From NCBI RefSeq assembly GCF_001540865.1, contig NC_033637.1:9190073-9254072 (forward strand): a stretch of DNA of 64,000 bases, in the 5' to 3' direction. Both the position numbers and the translations under genes were made by a program. The notes beneath the pieces were generated by a model that saw nothing but the letters and a program-made list of their open reading frames with translations, made no database searches and was not told the DNA's origin. Positions 33,512-44,785 of this stretch are shown piece by piece; the first letter of the stretch is position 1, and every line of letters starts with the position of its first letter. This DNA is from Ananas comosus. Lineage: Eukaryota > Streptophyta > Magnoliopsida > Poales > Bromeliaceae.

Positions 33512-34652
33512 TGTTAAGGATTTTCTAGGTTGTCGGATTTCGTAAAGTCGAATGGAGTCTTGAAGAGTTGATCGCGGAAGTTTGAAGAAAAGATTCAATT
33601 TGAAGAGCAAAGACTCATTTGGAAAGCTCGGCACCATAGGTATGAAGAATAGATCATTTGTAGTGAATTTATTTAATTACAATAAGTTCAGAAGACTTAG
33701 ATTGCTTTAAAACACATAATCTAAACTTTTCAGTGTTCAGGGACCAGTCCCAGAGTTGAGAGACCGGTCCCTGAGGGTCCTCACTCCGTGGGATGTTGAG
33801 GCAACCGGTCTCTGAAAAGGGAGACCGGTTCCCGAACATGGGATTTTCTGTCACGTAGTGAGGGACCGGTCTCTGGCATGAGAGACCGGTTCCCGAACGT
33901 TGTGTTCTCTGTCACGCAGCGAGGGACCGGTCTCTCACTCGAGGGACCGGTCTCCCAAAGACCTACTTCTAAGTCTTCTAAACCTATAAACAAGCCATAG
34001 GGGTCATCATATGGGTTAAGGCTTTGAATTACTACTGTTTTAAAACCCTACAAACTTGTTTTCACATTCTTATGATTTTATTCATATAACAAGTTTCATA
34101 TAATCAACGATCGACTTGATTCTTCGATTTTTAACTCGAGATATTCTTTGAGAATCAAGTAGATGTTTGATTAGAAGGTGAACCCTCAGTGCTTATAGTA
34201 TTCTAAGTCTTAATCACCACAAATCATCAATTCTACAAACTCCGGAAGGAGGTTCGGCACGTGGACTCGCGTGAAGCCGAGGATTTTGTGGACACTTCGA
34301 GGAGTTGAGGTGTTGACGCAGCAAGAAGTTGTGGCGAGGTCAATTGGAGGATTCCTATCGATCGAGGACCGGCGAAGACCATCAACAACGAAAATTCGGT
34401 AAATTGAGTCATGTATTTTGGTTAAAATCACTTGTACTCAAGTTTTCTTAGTAGATTTTCTTCGTGTGATCGGTTCCGTGGGTTTTTCACTCCGGATTGG
34501 AGTTTTTCCACGTTAAAATCTCGGTGTGCTGTTTTTTATTTTCCGCTATCTCTTTTATTTGCATCGAGAGTTTTTGTTTTTGCCGTTTTACACCTATTCA
34601 CCCCCCTCTAGGTGTTATTTACCTTTTAGATCATCGGGATCCATATCTTACA
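33512..34652 (+). mobile_element. SIRE-2 3' LTR with a 70-bp deletion
   Basis: It starts TGTTAAGGATTTTCTAGG and ends CATATCTTACA. Relative to the 5' LTR it lacks the segment equivalent to 21439-21508, which removed the TATA-proximal end of the ACCGGT array. The remaining array is 33745-33962, followed by CCTATAAACAAG at about 33984. Confidence 0.9.
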
Positions 34653-35419
34653 CACAGTTCAGGAGTCGTGTGAACTCCCGAATGTACTCCTGAACTGTCC
34701 GCTCACCCTGCTGAATCCTCTTGAGATCCTCCTCGATCTTCTGTTTCACGCTGTTGGGAAAAAACATCCCAAACACCATTCCACAGAACTTATCCCACTT
34801 CATCTATAGCGGCACCAATCCATAATCTCGCCTCACCCTTTTCCACCAGGCGTGAGCGTCGGCTGCCAAACAGTGAACTCCCAAGTGTACCTGCTCTCTT
34901 TCCGGAACGAACAGATTCTTGAATAGCTTCTCCATCGCACTGACCCAGCCTTCAACAACCCAGGCCTCAGTGCATCTGCCATCGAAGGTCGGCGGATCAA
35001 AACGGCGGAAACGAGCCAACCTCTCAGCCAACCGCTCCTGCTCGGCCTCTGTCAACTGTACTGGCCCCCTAGCAGGCGCAACTGGTACTGCAGGAAGCTC
35101 CACTGGCGGGGGTATAGCTGCGGCTCACTGGAGTAGTCGGGGGTGGAACGGCCTGCTCAGGTGCTCTCGGTACTGTACTCGGTGACGGAGCTGCCCTCTC
35201 ATACAACTTCTCCAACAACTCTCCCTGTCGTCTCGTCACCTCTGTCAGGGCGGCTAACTGTGCACTCAAATCAGAAGGTGCACCCACCTCCGGTCGGGCC
35301 CTCTGCTCCACAACAGGGTGTGCACTCGCCTCTGGTGGTGCACTCGGCTCTGCCTGCTCAGGCATCTCGGGCGGTGCGGCATGATCTCTGAGTGACGGTC
35401 GACCTCGGCGACGATACAT
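34653..35419 (-). pseudogene. Tekay-like gag, N-terminal half
   Basis: The frame starts MYRRRGRPSLRDHAAPPEMP at 35419, followed by a Pro/Ala-rich head. After a frameshift at about 35110-35130 come LTEAEQERLAERLARFRRFD, PPTFDGRCTEAWVVEGWVSA and CLAADAHAWWKRVRRDYG, the retrotransposon gag domain. A stop is at 34803. Then MKWDKFCGMVFGMFFPNSVK leads up to EYIREFTRLLNCV at the SIRE-2 insertion. Confidence 0.85.
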
Positions 35420-35700
35420 AGCTGTAAAGAACAAAACAGGGGTCAGATAAAACAAAAACACTCTCGACCCAATCAAACGAAAGTCTAGAAGGCGGCCCTT
35501 GTTTCTCCTCAAAATTATGTCGTCTGCAGCCAACATAATTTCTCAGGCCAAAACAAGAACTCCTCCAATCACTCACTCTACTCTAGAAGGAGTTAGAACA
35601 ACAAATCGTTGACTTTCGCGATAATTCACGCCTCTCGCGTCTTGCCTTCCTAAGGTTTGCCAAACTTAGGGCTCCTAGGTCCCAACGACCTACAGCTAAG

Positions 35701-35711
35701 CTCTGATACCA
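35701..35711 (-). other. Primer-binding site of the Tekay-like element
   Basis: The minus strand reads TGGTATCAGAG, eight bases after the LTR end at 35720. Bases 35420-35700 are its non-coding leader. Confidence 0.85.
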
Positions 35712-35719
35712 ACTTAATC

Positions 35720-38319
35720 TGTCACGCCCCGGATTACTCGTTTCCCCGGGTTCGTTAACAGACCCGCCGTATATATAAGTATTTCCTCTGTATACGAAGC
35801 GAAAAGTAAAAGTACATGTAATCATACAATACTACAAACAGTAGTGCAGAGCAGCTAGAAAAATAAACCATAAATATAAACTGCGGTTCAATACATACAT
35901 GTCAACGGGGTATGCAAATACTCGCGCTGGCGAGATAACAACAACTGTATGTAAAGACCCAAAAACTACAACTACCTATAGCTGGTGCTCCTCTAGCTCT
36001 GCGACTCGACTGGAAGGGCTCTAACTCGGGACGCCCTTGCCACGATCAAGATCAGCAACAGTAGCAGCTGAAGACGATGGCTCTGCAAAACAGTGGAAAC
36101 AAACTGGGCGTGAGAACTACTACAAAAAGAAGTAGTCCTCAGTGGGTACCGCCCTCAACTCATTGGTCCACCCACTAAGTCTACAGGGGTAATCAATAAA
36201 TAGTAAGGAAAGCCGGAACATATCTACAGCTATCTGCCTCTGTACTATCATGCTCTAATCTAACCAACTGTAGAACAGTGTCAACTCAGACCGAATCTCG
36301 ATTAGGGACTGTAATCATACCCATCCCTGGGACTATGAACACACCCGTCCCGCCAGGTTGCAACTAACCAGCTACATCCACACTAACAAGTCCGTGGAGA
36401 GCAAGTCCAACCTGCACGCACGACACCAACGCAAAAGCACAGCGCCCGCCTCCGGAGTGGCACTCGTGGGAGCTACCCAACCGAGTATGCAGCGTATCTC
36501 TGTCGAGCTCAATCAGGCTCTAACAAGCCGAAGTCAAGTAGCTAGGGTCAAAACAGGTCTAGAAACTAAATCCACGTGCCCTTGGCACAATCTTAGACCA
36601 AAAACAGGAATCTAGGTCCACCGTCCACCCCGACGGCACTCAACAACCCGAAACAGCCTAGACTCTACTAAAAAAATAAGCTCGGCGTCCCAGCACGAGC
36701 GTAAATGCATTCTAAACTACCCCGGGTATCCACGGCGCTGAAACAGCGGTGATACAATCAAACCACGGCTCCTAGAGCTAAATTAAGTAGTAGAATCATA
36801 TGACGGGTCAAAACGCTAGTTTTCTCCTAAGTCAAGTTTCAAGTCCGACATGTATAATTTATGTAATTACTAAGCATGCTCCAAATTTAGATTTACATAT
36901 CATACTCATCGATGAATTTGAGCTACAACAAGATAATAATAGCCGCAATTCGTACAAGTCAACTAACATGTACTTAGGAGTAAAAATCGATGATACACCG
37001 ACCTGAAGTGCGAATCCCCAGCAGCAAAGAGGGTTTCGAATCAAAGCTAATATTGCTGGATCATTCAAACTCCTCAGGAATCAGCAGTCGAGCTATCTCC
37101 AAGCTCTGCACAAGGAAATCCGATAAATCGCACAACTTCAGCATTAAGGTTTAATTTAGCCTAATTGCGATGCTAATCTTACTTTCTAGATGCCAATTCA
37201 GTTGAGTTGAAGCTCCAATTACAGGGTGCTGTGATGGACTATCCTCCTAGATCCATAAACCCAGCACATTCAACTAATCGCATCAATACATTCAACAATA
37301 GCATCAAAACTCACAATTTTCGCATTTAAGCTAAATTAAGCGAACTCCAATGTCAAGACCTACCAAAAGATATCCAAAACAGGTGAAGAGGGCCTCAAAT
37401 CGAGTATTGGTTGATAGGGAATGTGTCTCAACTCTACAAAGCCCCTGCTTCCAAAGTTCACCCCAAGAAAAGCTCAAAAACTTACAATTCTGTCCAAAGC
37501 AACAGTAGCAGAGGAAAATATGGGTTCGACTAAGCTAACCTTCACCAAATTCTGCAATTCAGGGCTTCGTGGATTCTTCTGAAAGTCTAGAATCCAGCAA
37601 ACCAAGTTTCACTGCGAACCGACCTTCCTACGTCGTGTACAAGCCAAAATATTGAAGGTCGTCGCTGAATAATTGCAGAATCAGCACCTATCAAGCTCAG
37701 AGTTGTGGATTTTGAAGCAATTTGAGTAGATTTGAGGGTTGGAAATGCAATTTAAGGGTTCACTATGAAGAATGGACGAAAAGGCTTCACCGGGGTCAAG
37801 CTCCCTCTATTTATAGGGTGCTGGAAGGATAAAATAAGCCCCATGTTCAATAGCTGCTAAACTGGTGTCCCTGTAGAAACGGCCATTTCTGGGCGCCCGA
37901 AACCCAATTCTGGGTGCCCGAAACCTCCAGGCTTCACAAATCTTCCTCCTCGGACTCTCCGCTCGAGGTGTGCTGCGCCCATAAACGGCTCCGGCGGACC
38001 TCACCTACCACCCGTCACATGTCAACACAAACAATATTCACGATGTAAAATTTTCGGACCCACTTCTGGGCGCCCGGAACATAGGATTCGAATTGGCTTC
38101 CAGTTTCAGTTAAATTTAGTACTCAGTTTTGGGCGACCTAAACCGAGTTCTGGGCGCCCGAATCTGGCAAAACTTCAGTTTTGCTTAATTGAGTGCGCCG
38201 AGTCCATTTCTGCATCCAATTCGTACAGAAACAACTCCAACTCAGTCCGACACTCTCTAGATGTGTCGACCAGTCACTAATACTGAAGCCAATCCTATCC
38301 AAAGCTCAGAAACACTACA
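35720..38319 (-). mobile_element. Tekay-like 5' LTR, complete
   Basis: The LTR is 2600 bp. On the minus strand it starts TGTAGTGTTTCTGAGC and ends GGGGCGTGACA. GGGCGCCC palindromes are at 37891-37898, 38068-38075 and 38152-38159. The TATA box CCTATAAATAGAGG is at about 37805-37818. The conserved hairpin is at 36107-36147, with an acceptor-like TTTTGCAG next to it. The open frame at 36358-36615 and others inside it show no domain and are taken as fortuitous. Confidence 0.85.
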
Positions 38320-38587
38320 TACACCACTAGGTCAACTAAGGCAAAAGTAGAAGTAGTTACTAATAAAGTATGAATGAAGTCAAGCATTAGGTTCAAGTAC
38401 TGCTATGCCTCTAAATAGCTATGTCATTTAACATGTATGAAGTCTATACTATCACATGGATAAATATACAATGTATGTTCAAGTGTCATGCACTAGCTAG
38501 TTGTGATGTCCAACAATAAATTTAATTACAACTACCTAGTTATTGGGGACTTACACAAGGTATAGTCTCAGCTTGTGCCATGCCTAA
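38320..38587 (-). mobile_element. Ty3-type LTR fragment, left part (resumes at 43165)
   Basis: It is collinear with about 2415-2700. It begins tacaccactaggtc, where tacac would be the right TSD of the Tekay-like element. It is interrupted at CCTAA by the solo LTR 38588-43159. Confidence 0.6.
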
Positions 38588-41500
38588 TGTCACGCACCAT
38601 GCCCCGCAACCACCAATTTGGTCAGGTCGAGCGCGCGGGCGAACCGCCGAACGGACAAAGTTTTTCCTGTCCACCCAAGGCTCAACAAACATCATGTACA
38701 TCTAGTTTGCCCAGGTAAAACATAATCAACATACATGATTGCGCGAGTGTAATCTAAACAAGAGCAAGAGAGAAATGCTAGCTATTACATTCCACATTTG
38801 AACATTTGTATTCAACCACCAAAATACACACATTTGGTTTACATGTTTTACTTTATGATACATATACATCTCTCCAAAAGTAACCTCACTCAATATACAT
38901 CATATCTCTCAATAGGTATATGGTACTCTAATGCACAAGAGGCTACTATCTAGGGCACTATGCCTTTACCGCGATTCTCCACCGCTCCGCTCGTGCTAGG
39001 CCCTGCAACGAAGTGGGATGAGAACTAACAAAAGTTTTCAGTGGATTCGGTCGCCGACCCCGCCGATTTTCCCACTAGGTCTAAGCAGGCATGAGTAGAG
39101 ATATAAACATAGTAATGAAATCTGCTAGCATGCTACTATGCCTCAACAACATGATATGAATGAAGTATCTACTATGCTCATGATGCATGCCATTCATATG
39201 CTTGTCACCCAATCATCTTGGCTAACCATAAGGTTAAGCCCCAACTCACAACTAATCCCATAGGTGAGGAGACTCTCCGCGACGCACACCCGAGACTGTC
39301 TGCTGGCTAGGTACGTTGACCCATCATGTGACAACTTCAGAGCTCACTGCTTGGGTGGAGCGACCACTGCCAAGTTAAAACAGACTAAGTGAGTATGATC
39401 TAATCCTCTCAACTCGATAATACCCTACCAACTAGGGATACCAATACACTCGGGAATCCACCTATCCCAATATTCATGTTTTAAGTGTCGTCACTACACT
39501 AGTTCCAAATGCCATACTTTTATGTCATTACATTGTTCAAGTTCACCACTTGTTTTTGGCATATAGGTTTCCATGTCAAGACCCAATCCACATGCATCCG
39601 CTAAATCATGTATCCAACTCATGATTTCTATTCTACCATAGAAGAATGCAAGGAATTGAATTACATTTAACCTCATATCATATAATGCATGATAATCAAC
39701 ATATGAACATATATGCTCAACAATAACAACTTAGACATAAAAGAAAATCCGATTGTTTCGGATAGCACCCCCTACCTCTTGGTGATGCCGAGATGCAAGA
39801 ATTCAAGTCTCGCAATTTATGAGCGTTGTTTCGGCTCGACCCAACGCAAACGAACCGAAAACTATACTTTTCCTCAATGACTCGCCGCACGCCCGTAGAA
39901 ACTCCAATTTGAGTTGCTGTAGCACACTAGACCTATGCAAATTGCGAGGTTCGAGTGTTTGATATGGATTCCGAGCTTTTCCACACTTGGTGGAAGGTCG
40001 TAGATGGTATTCCAACCTAAAAGTTCGATCTCTAGAGTTTTGGCAAGTCCTGAGAGTTTTCACTCTCGGGGACCGGTCCCTGATAGAAGAGACCGGTCCT
40101 CTCGGAACAGTATTGCGGCAGGACTTGAGGCAACCGGTCGCTGGCGGATAAGACCGGTCCTCGAGCGTGACTACGCGGGGAGAGACCGGTCCCATGCGGG
40201 GAGAGACCGGTTCCCGAACGTTGGTTTTGCGGGATGAATCGAGAGACCGGTCCTAGGCAGGGAGAGACCAGTCCCTCTGGGCGAAAATTGCCCAGACCGA
40301 GCAGTGCACAGATTGCACAGTTGAGGGGTTTTTCTGGATTTTGTTATAATAGATGGCCTATATGGCCATTTCATCTCTCTCCCTCCTTCTTTTCACACTC
40401 TCCCTTGCACCTTAGAGAGAGAAAGAGGAGGAGAAGAAGAGGAAGAAGAAGAAGAAGGAGAGGAGCTTACTTGGAGGCTTTGGAGCATCATCCCTTTCCT
40501 CTCATCTCGACATTGGTGGCTTGGGGCTCGTGGTTGAAGCTTCGTGGAGGATCAAACTTCAACCCTACTTGATTTTGAGCTTGGTTTGGAGCATCCTAGA
40601 GGTAAGTGGCTAGTTTTCTTCCTCTAGATCCTAGTTTTGAAGCTTTAAGCTAGATGAAATTCTAGATGTTGGGATTTAGGGTTTATTTTGGGGATTTTCG
40701 ATTTGAGGGCTTTGAAGCCTAATTGATGGGTTTAGAACCTTTATTTAGGTTGGATTTGAAAAACTCTAACTCCTATTTGGAGCTTGAGAGATGATTTCTT
40801 CACTTGAGGTGAGTTTCTCCACCTTAGCCTATGTTGCTTATTGATTGAACTTAGGGTTGATCGTAAGGTTCGTTTAACCTTTGTTTCTACATCTTTAGGG
40901 CGCTAGGAGACTAGTGGACACCTTCGTTGGAGCAAACGAAGGAGCGCAAGAGTTGTGGTGGGTTTGGCTTCATGATAACGGGGCAAAATGGCCCCCATAC
41001 TTTCTATACTTGTCATAACGTCATTTTAAATGCAAATCTATACTAAATGGAATTTATGTGAATTTTAGAACACTTAAAATGCATGTGTTATGTGTCAGAT
41101 AATTTTCACTCTATATAGTAGAGCATTCTGGGTATTATTACATGCGTTTGAGTAGTGTTCGCACTAGCCGTTTGGAAACATGCCTCATATGTTTAAAGTG
41201 GCTCAATTATGCATTTATGAACATTTGGTTTAAGCTCGGGACTTAGTAAATGAAAGTGTCATAAAGGGGCACTTGGACTAGCAAACTATGAGACTATTGT
41301 ATTGAGACTTAGTGATAGGCCATGAACATCTACTACTTTTCATGTTTTAGACATGATGACATAGAGATAGACCTATGAGAGAGTTGTGACATATTCCATG
41401 TTGTTAGACATGAGGACTTGCTACTTGAGACAGATCTTTTGGTTACTTGCCATTGTGCTCATTCGCATATGCTTGTGAGGGTCGCTCCCTACAAGCCGGC

Positions 41501-43159
41501 ACTCCGGAGATGGCCATCGCGATACATATTCGCCGTGCGAGATTGGGCGCCGAAGTGGATTGCCGTAGGAAAGGCTCATTCCTAGAGTGGGGATGTTGAC
41601 TACCACGAGGCCATTAGGCTCAGCACCGGCCAGACAGCCTATGGGTAGGTCTCAGGGCCAGACAGCCTTCGGGCGGTCTCTTCAGATTTGATTTTGAGCA
41701 TTAGTCATGCCATGTGGACATTGATTAGAATAGTAAATAATGACATCTTTGCTATTTGACTTATGGACATCATACTAGCGATGCTTGGGTACATTCATAC
41801 GAGAATAACTTTTCTTACTTATGCTAAATCATGCTAAGTAGAGATATCATGTGGTAGCGAATATTCATGCTTATTTACTTGTCGTACATATCGCTTTTGT
41901 TTATATCTGCTTACTGACATCTTTTTAGTTTGGGCCTAGTAGTGCATTTCACTGAAGCCAGTAATTGCCCACTGGGAACTATTATTCAAAAGTTCTCACG
42001 CCCCTGTTTTATGGTTTTATTTCAGAGCCTTCGGCACCGGCGGAGGCACGGGATCGCGGCAAGGGAGTCACGTAGCTAGTTAGCGGGGAGCTACTTTGAG
42101 CTTAGATGGTTTACACTTTCTTTTATTATATTAGAGAGTGAGAGAGAGATTTTTGCACCATGTATAGAGAGACCACCTATGTACCTTTCTAGCACTTATT
42201 TTGGGACTTTAGTTGTACTACTTTATGCTTTTATCTAGTGGACTTTCGGTTTTATGTTCATTTCCTATTGTAGCTCATAGATACATTTTGCTCTGATACA
42301 GTTAGATGTTTATCTCTCTTCTTGCCTTATTTATCGTTTTGTTTAGACGCCTTATATGTTTTAGACATATGGCGGGTCTGGGCAAGCGCCGGGCGGGCTT
42401 CCGCTGGGCTCCGGGGCGTGACAGTTGCCCACCGTGTCGATTTTACCTTCAATTAGGTTTACAATGGGTCAATTTAGAGCAAAACTCATCATGAGCAAAA
42501 ACCCTTATATGAAAGCCTAAAATCCATTATTGCAAGAATACACATAACACCTCATGATTCATACAATAATCTAGTTTAGGATTACCTAGGGTTCCAACAT
42601 AGCTCATTACTAAGGGATTATACAAAACCCTAACACAACAACCTCAAAAACCCATGAGGCTCACCTCAACTCAAGCTTCTTCCCAAGCCAAAGGTGAAGA
42701 AGATGATGGCTTGATCTCCAAGCAACTCCTCCAAGCAAACTCCTCCTCTTGGAGCAAACCCTAGAAGAAAGAGAGAGGTTTAGAGAGAGAAGTTCTTCTC
42801 TTAGGTTGGGAAAGTGTGAGGAAAATGAAGAAAATGAGTGAAAACCCATCTATATACACTTCAATTGCACAAATGAACCTAGCCCCCCACACAAATGGCA
42901 CTTTTGCTCATGTGCACATTTTCCCGTGTACGGGGTTCGGACCCTACATGCAGGGTCCGGACCCCGAGAGCATTCCCAATGCAAAAATTTTTGAAAATTT
43001 TCAATCTTGCTCTCCAAGGTCCCTTTTGGTCCCTTATACCCTTATAAGTTATTCCGATCACTCGGAACACTCAACGGACCTCTCTAAAGCGTCCAATACC
43101 ACACTTCGGTCAATTTGACAGAAGTTCGGTTTAGCGCATCGAAGACTTGGTACTCTACA
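38588..43159 (-). mobile_element. Solo Ty3-type LTR (GGTCCGGACC subfamily), itself carrying a solo LTR
   Basis: It begins TGTCACGCACC on the plus strand and ends GTACTCTACA. TSDs cctaa (38583-38587, 43160-43164) match perfectly. Removing the nested LTR at 39918-42423 leaves about 2.1 kb. The palindrome GGGTCCGGACCC and a decayed partner lie at 42931-42966, upstream (minus strand) of a TATA-like TGTATATAGATGG at 42848-42860. The hairpin is at 39015-39044. Confidence 0.85.
39918..42423 (+). mobile_element. Solo Ty3-type LTR (GACCGGTC subfamily), nested
   Basis: The LTR is 2506 bp, starting TGTAGCACACTAGACC and ending GGGGCGTGACA, with perfect TSDs gttgc (39913-39917, 42424-42428). Seven ACCGGT hexamers lie at 40072-40251, and TATA (GCCTATATGGCC) at 40357-40368. 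A pyrimidine-rich leader follows, then donor-like AG|GTAAGT at 40602, hairpin 41968-42003 and acceptor-like TTATTTCAG at 42025. Confidence 0.9.
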
Positions 43160-43164
43160 CCTAA

Positions 43165-43350
43165 TGGCCTTGTGATAGTCAACATTCCCCTGCTAGAAAT
43201 AAGCCTCACCCATGACAATCCACTTCGGCGCCCAATCCTGGGCGGGGAAGCATGACGTCGCAAAGGCTAACTCCGGAGTGTCGGCTTGTAGGGACCACCC
43301 TCACAAGCTTGTGTGGATTAGCACAATGGCAAACAAGCGTAATCAATTGC
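43165..43350 (-). mobile_element. Ty3-type LTR fragment, right part
   Basis: It continues 38587 after the cctaa duplication. It is collinear with 2716-2885, including the block containing CACAAGCTTGTG, and loses similarity just after AAACAAGCG. Confidence 0.6.
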
Positions 43351-43502
43351 ATAAGAACCTCGTTCGTCTAAATTTTCTCTCGACACATCCTCTAGGAGAA
43401 TGGGTAAAGGATCCTTACCTGAAGGATCAAATCAAGATGGAATGAATTAAGGAAAGAAAAAGATAAGAATAAAATTGTATTATTTGAAAGACAACGTATC
43501 CT

Positions 43503-44785
43503 CTATATGAAAAATTTTGTTAAAGACATGGTCATAAAGGGAATAAAATATTGTTGACAAAAGGCTTCCCAAGCTCTAGTAAAGCGAAAGTCCAACACCC
43601 CTGCGTGGTTTGGCCGGAAGCTCACAAGTTTAAAAAACCATCGAAGATGATTTCCCATAGTTGAAATATGATCGGCCTTGGTTGCACTTCTTGTAGGAGG
43701 GCCACAGGCAGTATTGGCCATAGAGAATTTGGCTATAGCTGGAAGACCCTGGACAAATCCAAACTGACGCGCTACATAGGAAGGAGAATATATCTCTGTA
43801 CTTGGCATTAATTTGGAGCGATTTTTCAAGCCGACATACAAATCTCTGGCAGCCAAAATAGAGAACAACATGTCGGCATACTCGCTGGTGCGAGAGGAGG
43901 CTAGCTAATCTTGAATGGCTTCGAATCGAGTGAGAAGCCAGGACGGACCAGTGATGCATTCTCCAAATAGAGAAAAATCAAGTGGTTAACCTGGGGTCAC
44001 AGGCTCGGGACAGCCGAGAGCCAGACCATAAGTGTCAAAATTGGGAGCCGAATCCAAATCTAAAGGAGTTCGGCACAAATAAAGAAAATAGGTTTGCAAA
44101 CATTTGTAGAAATCACAAGATACCGCACCTAGAATTAATAACCACTTCACCGGATGGTAATGGTTTGATGGATTCAAAAATTTCTCTATAAACAAAGGAA
44201 CCCAATGCTAATTTCTTGCCGTTGGCCAAGGCAACGGCGATTGGAACAAAACCTCGATTGATCTTCTGCGAATAAGTACATAAGAGGTTGTGACATAACT
44301 AGTAAAGGAGGAAAGCTGTGTGTTCTTTCCTTGTAACTGGAGCAGGAGACTGACCTGTAAATCGGCGGATAAATTTGGTATAGGCTAGATCAGCTTTCAG
44401 ATTAAGATGGGCCTCAAAATCAGTTACGCCATCGTGGTTATATGCCATCGAAAGAGTAATGCCGTGAGGGTGTAGACCAACGATCGCCGCCATATCAAGG
44501 AGAGTAGGAGTGAAGAGCCCTTCTCTAAAAAGGTAGGTATTGGAAACATAGGACTAGAAATAGAGAGTTGCAGCCAGAAGAAGGTTGTCAGCTATAGAAG
44601 GTATTCTTCATAGTTGAATGGCTTCATAAATTCCAACCTCGCAAGAAATCGGCATAGGATGCCTCGATATGATCTAGCCAGGTGAGATAGGCGTCCAAAA
44701 CACTTGGCCAAGTCCGAAGACTCTTCCCAGACGATTTTGAAGTTGTCAAAACATACCAAGAAGACAGATGGATGGCATCAGCCAT
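43503..44785 (-). pseudogene. Decayed plant-mobile-domain type ORF
   Basis: On the minus strand pieces in different frames read MADAIHLSSWYVLTTSKSSG, WPSVLDAYLTWLDHIEASYA, then MAAIVGLHPHGITLSMAYNH. The last piece is YSPSYVARQFGFVQGLPAIA with SFRPNHAGVLDFRFTRAWE. The order and the xxxVxRQFGxxQ motif resemble the plant mobile domain (aminotransferase-like) found in Mutator- and retrotransposon-derived genes. At least four stops or frameshifts break it. No TIR, LTR or TSD could be assigned. Confidence 0.45.

Larger units (their letters stand above)
21003..34652 (+). mobile_element. SIRE-2: Sirevirus (Ty1/copia), plus strand, nearly complete
   Basis: Parts are in order: 5' LTR, tRNA-Met primer site, gag, protease, integrase, RT and RNase H, then the ORF3 promoter and ORF3, purine tract, tandem repeat, second purine tract and 3' LTR. 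The TSD is cacag on both sides (20998-21002, 34653-34657), within Tekay gag. A solo LTR at 26469-29113 splits RT. Without that insert the element is about 11 kb, a normal Sirevirus size. Nonsense changes and frameshifts make it inactive. Confidence 0.9.
3132..38319 (-). mobile_element. Tekay-like Ty3/gypsy chromovirus, nested and interrupted
   Basis: One minus-strand element can be followed across 35 kb. It comprises the 5' LTR 35720-38319, primer site 35701-35711, gag 34653-35419 continuing at 20498-20997, protease 20236-20455, and reverse transcriptase/RNase H 15659-16804. The integrase follows at 14992-15714 and 5486-5686, then the integrase C-terminus with chromodomain 5033-5434, a purine tract 4960-4978 and a 3' LTR 3132-4959. 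Order and orientation are those of a chromovirus. The three gaps are filled by SIRE-1, an unclassified LTR fragment and SIRE-2. Bases 38320-38324 (tacac) would be the right TSD; the left one is lost at the N at 3131. Confidence 0.8.

Noticed and set aside
40004..40572. Open frames across the ACCGGT array giving repeated RDRS/GPV peptides
   Set aside because: They are translations of the palindrome array; the same peptides appear in both strands and in other array copies.
1920..43350. Treating 1920-2887 and 38320-43350 as the two LTRs of one outer element
   Set aside because: The left LTR is followed by its primer site and gag at lower coordinates, so its interior lies off the left edge; the two fragments are the same subfamily but cannot be shown to belong to one element, and an N lies between them.
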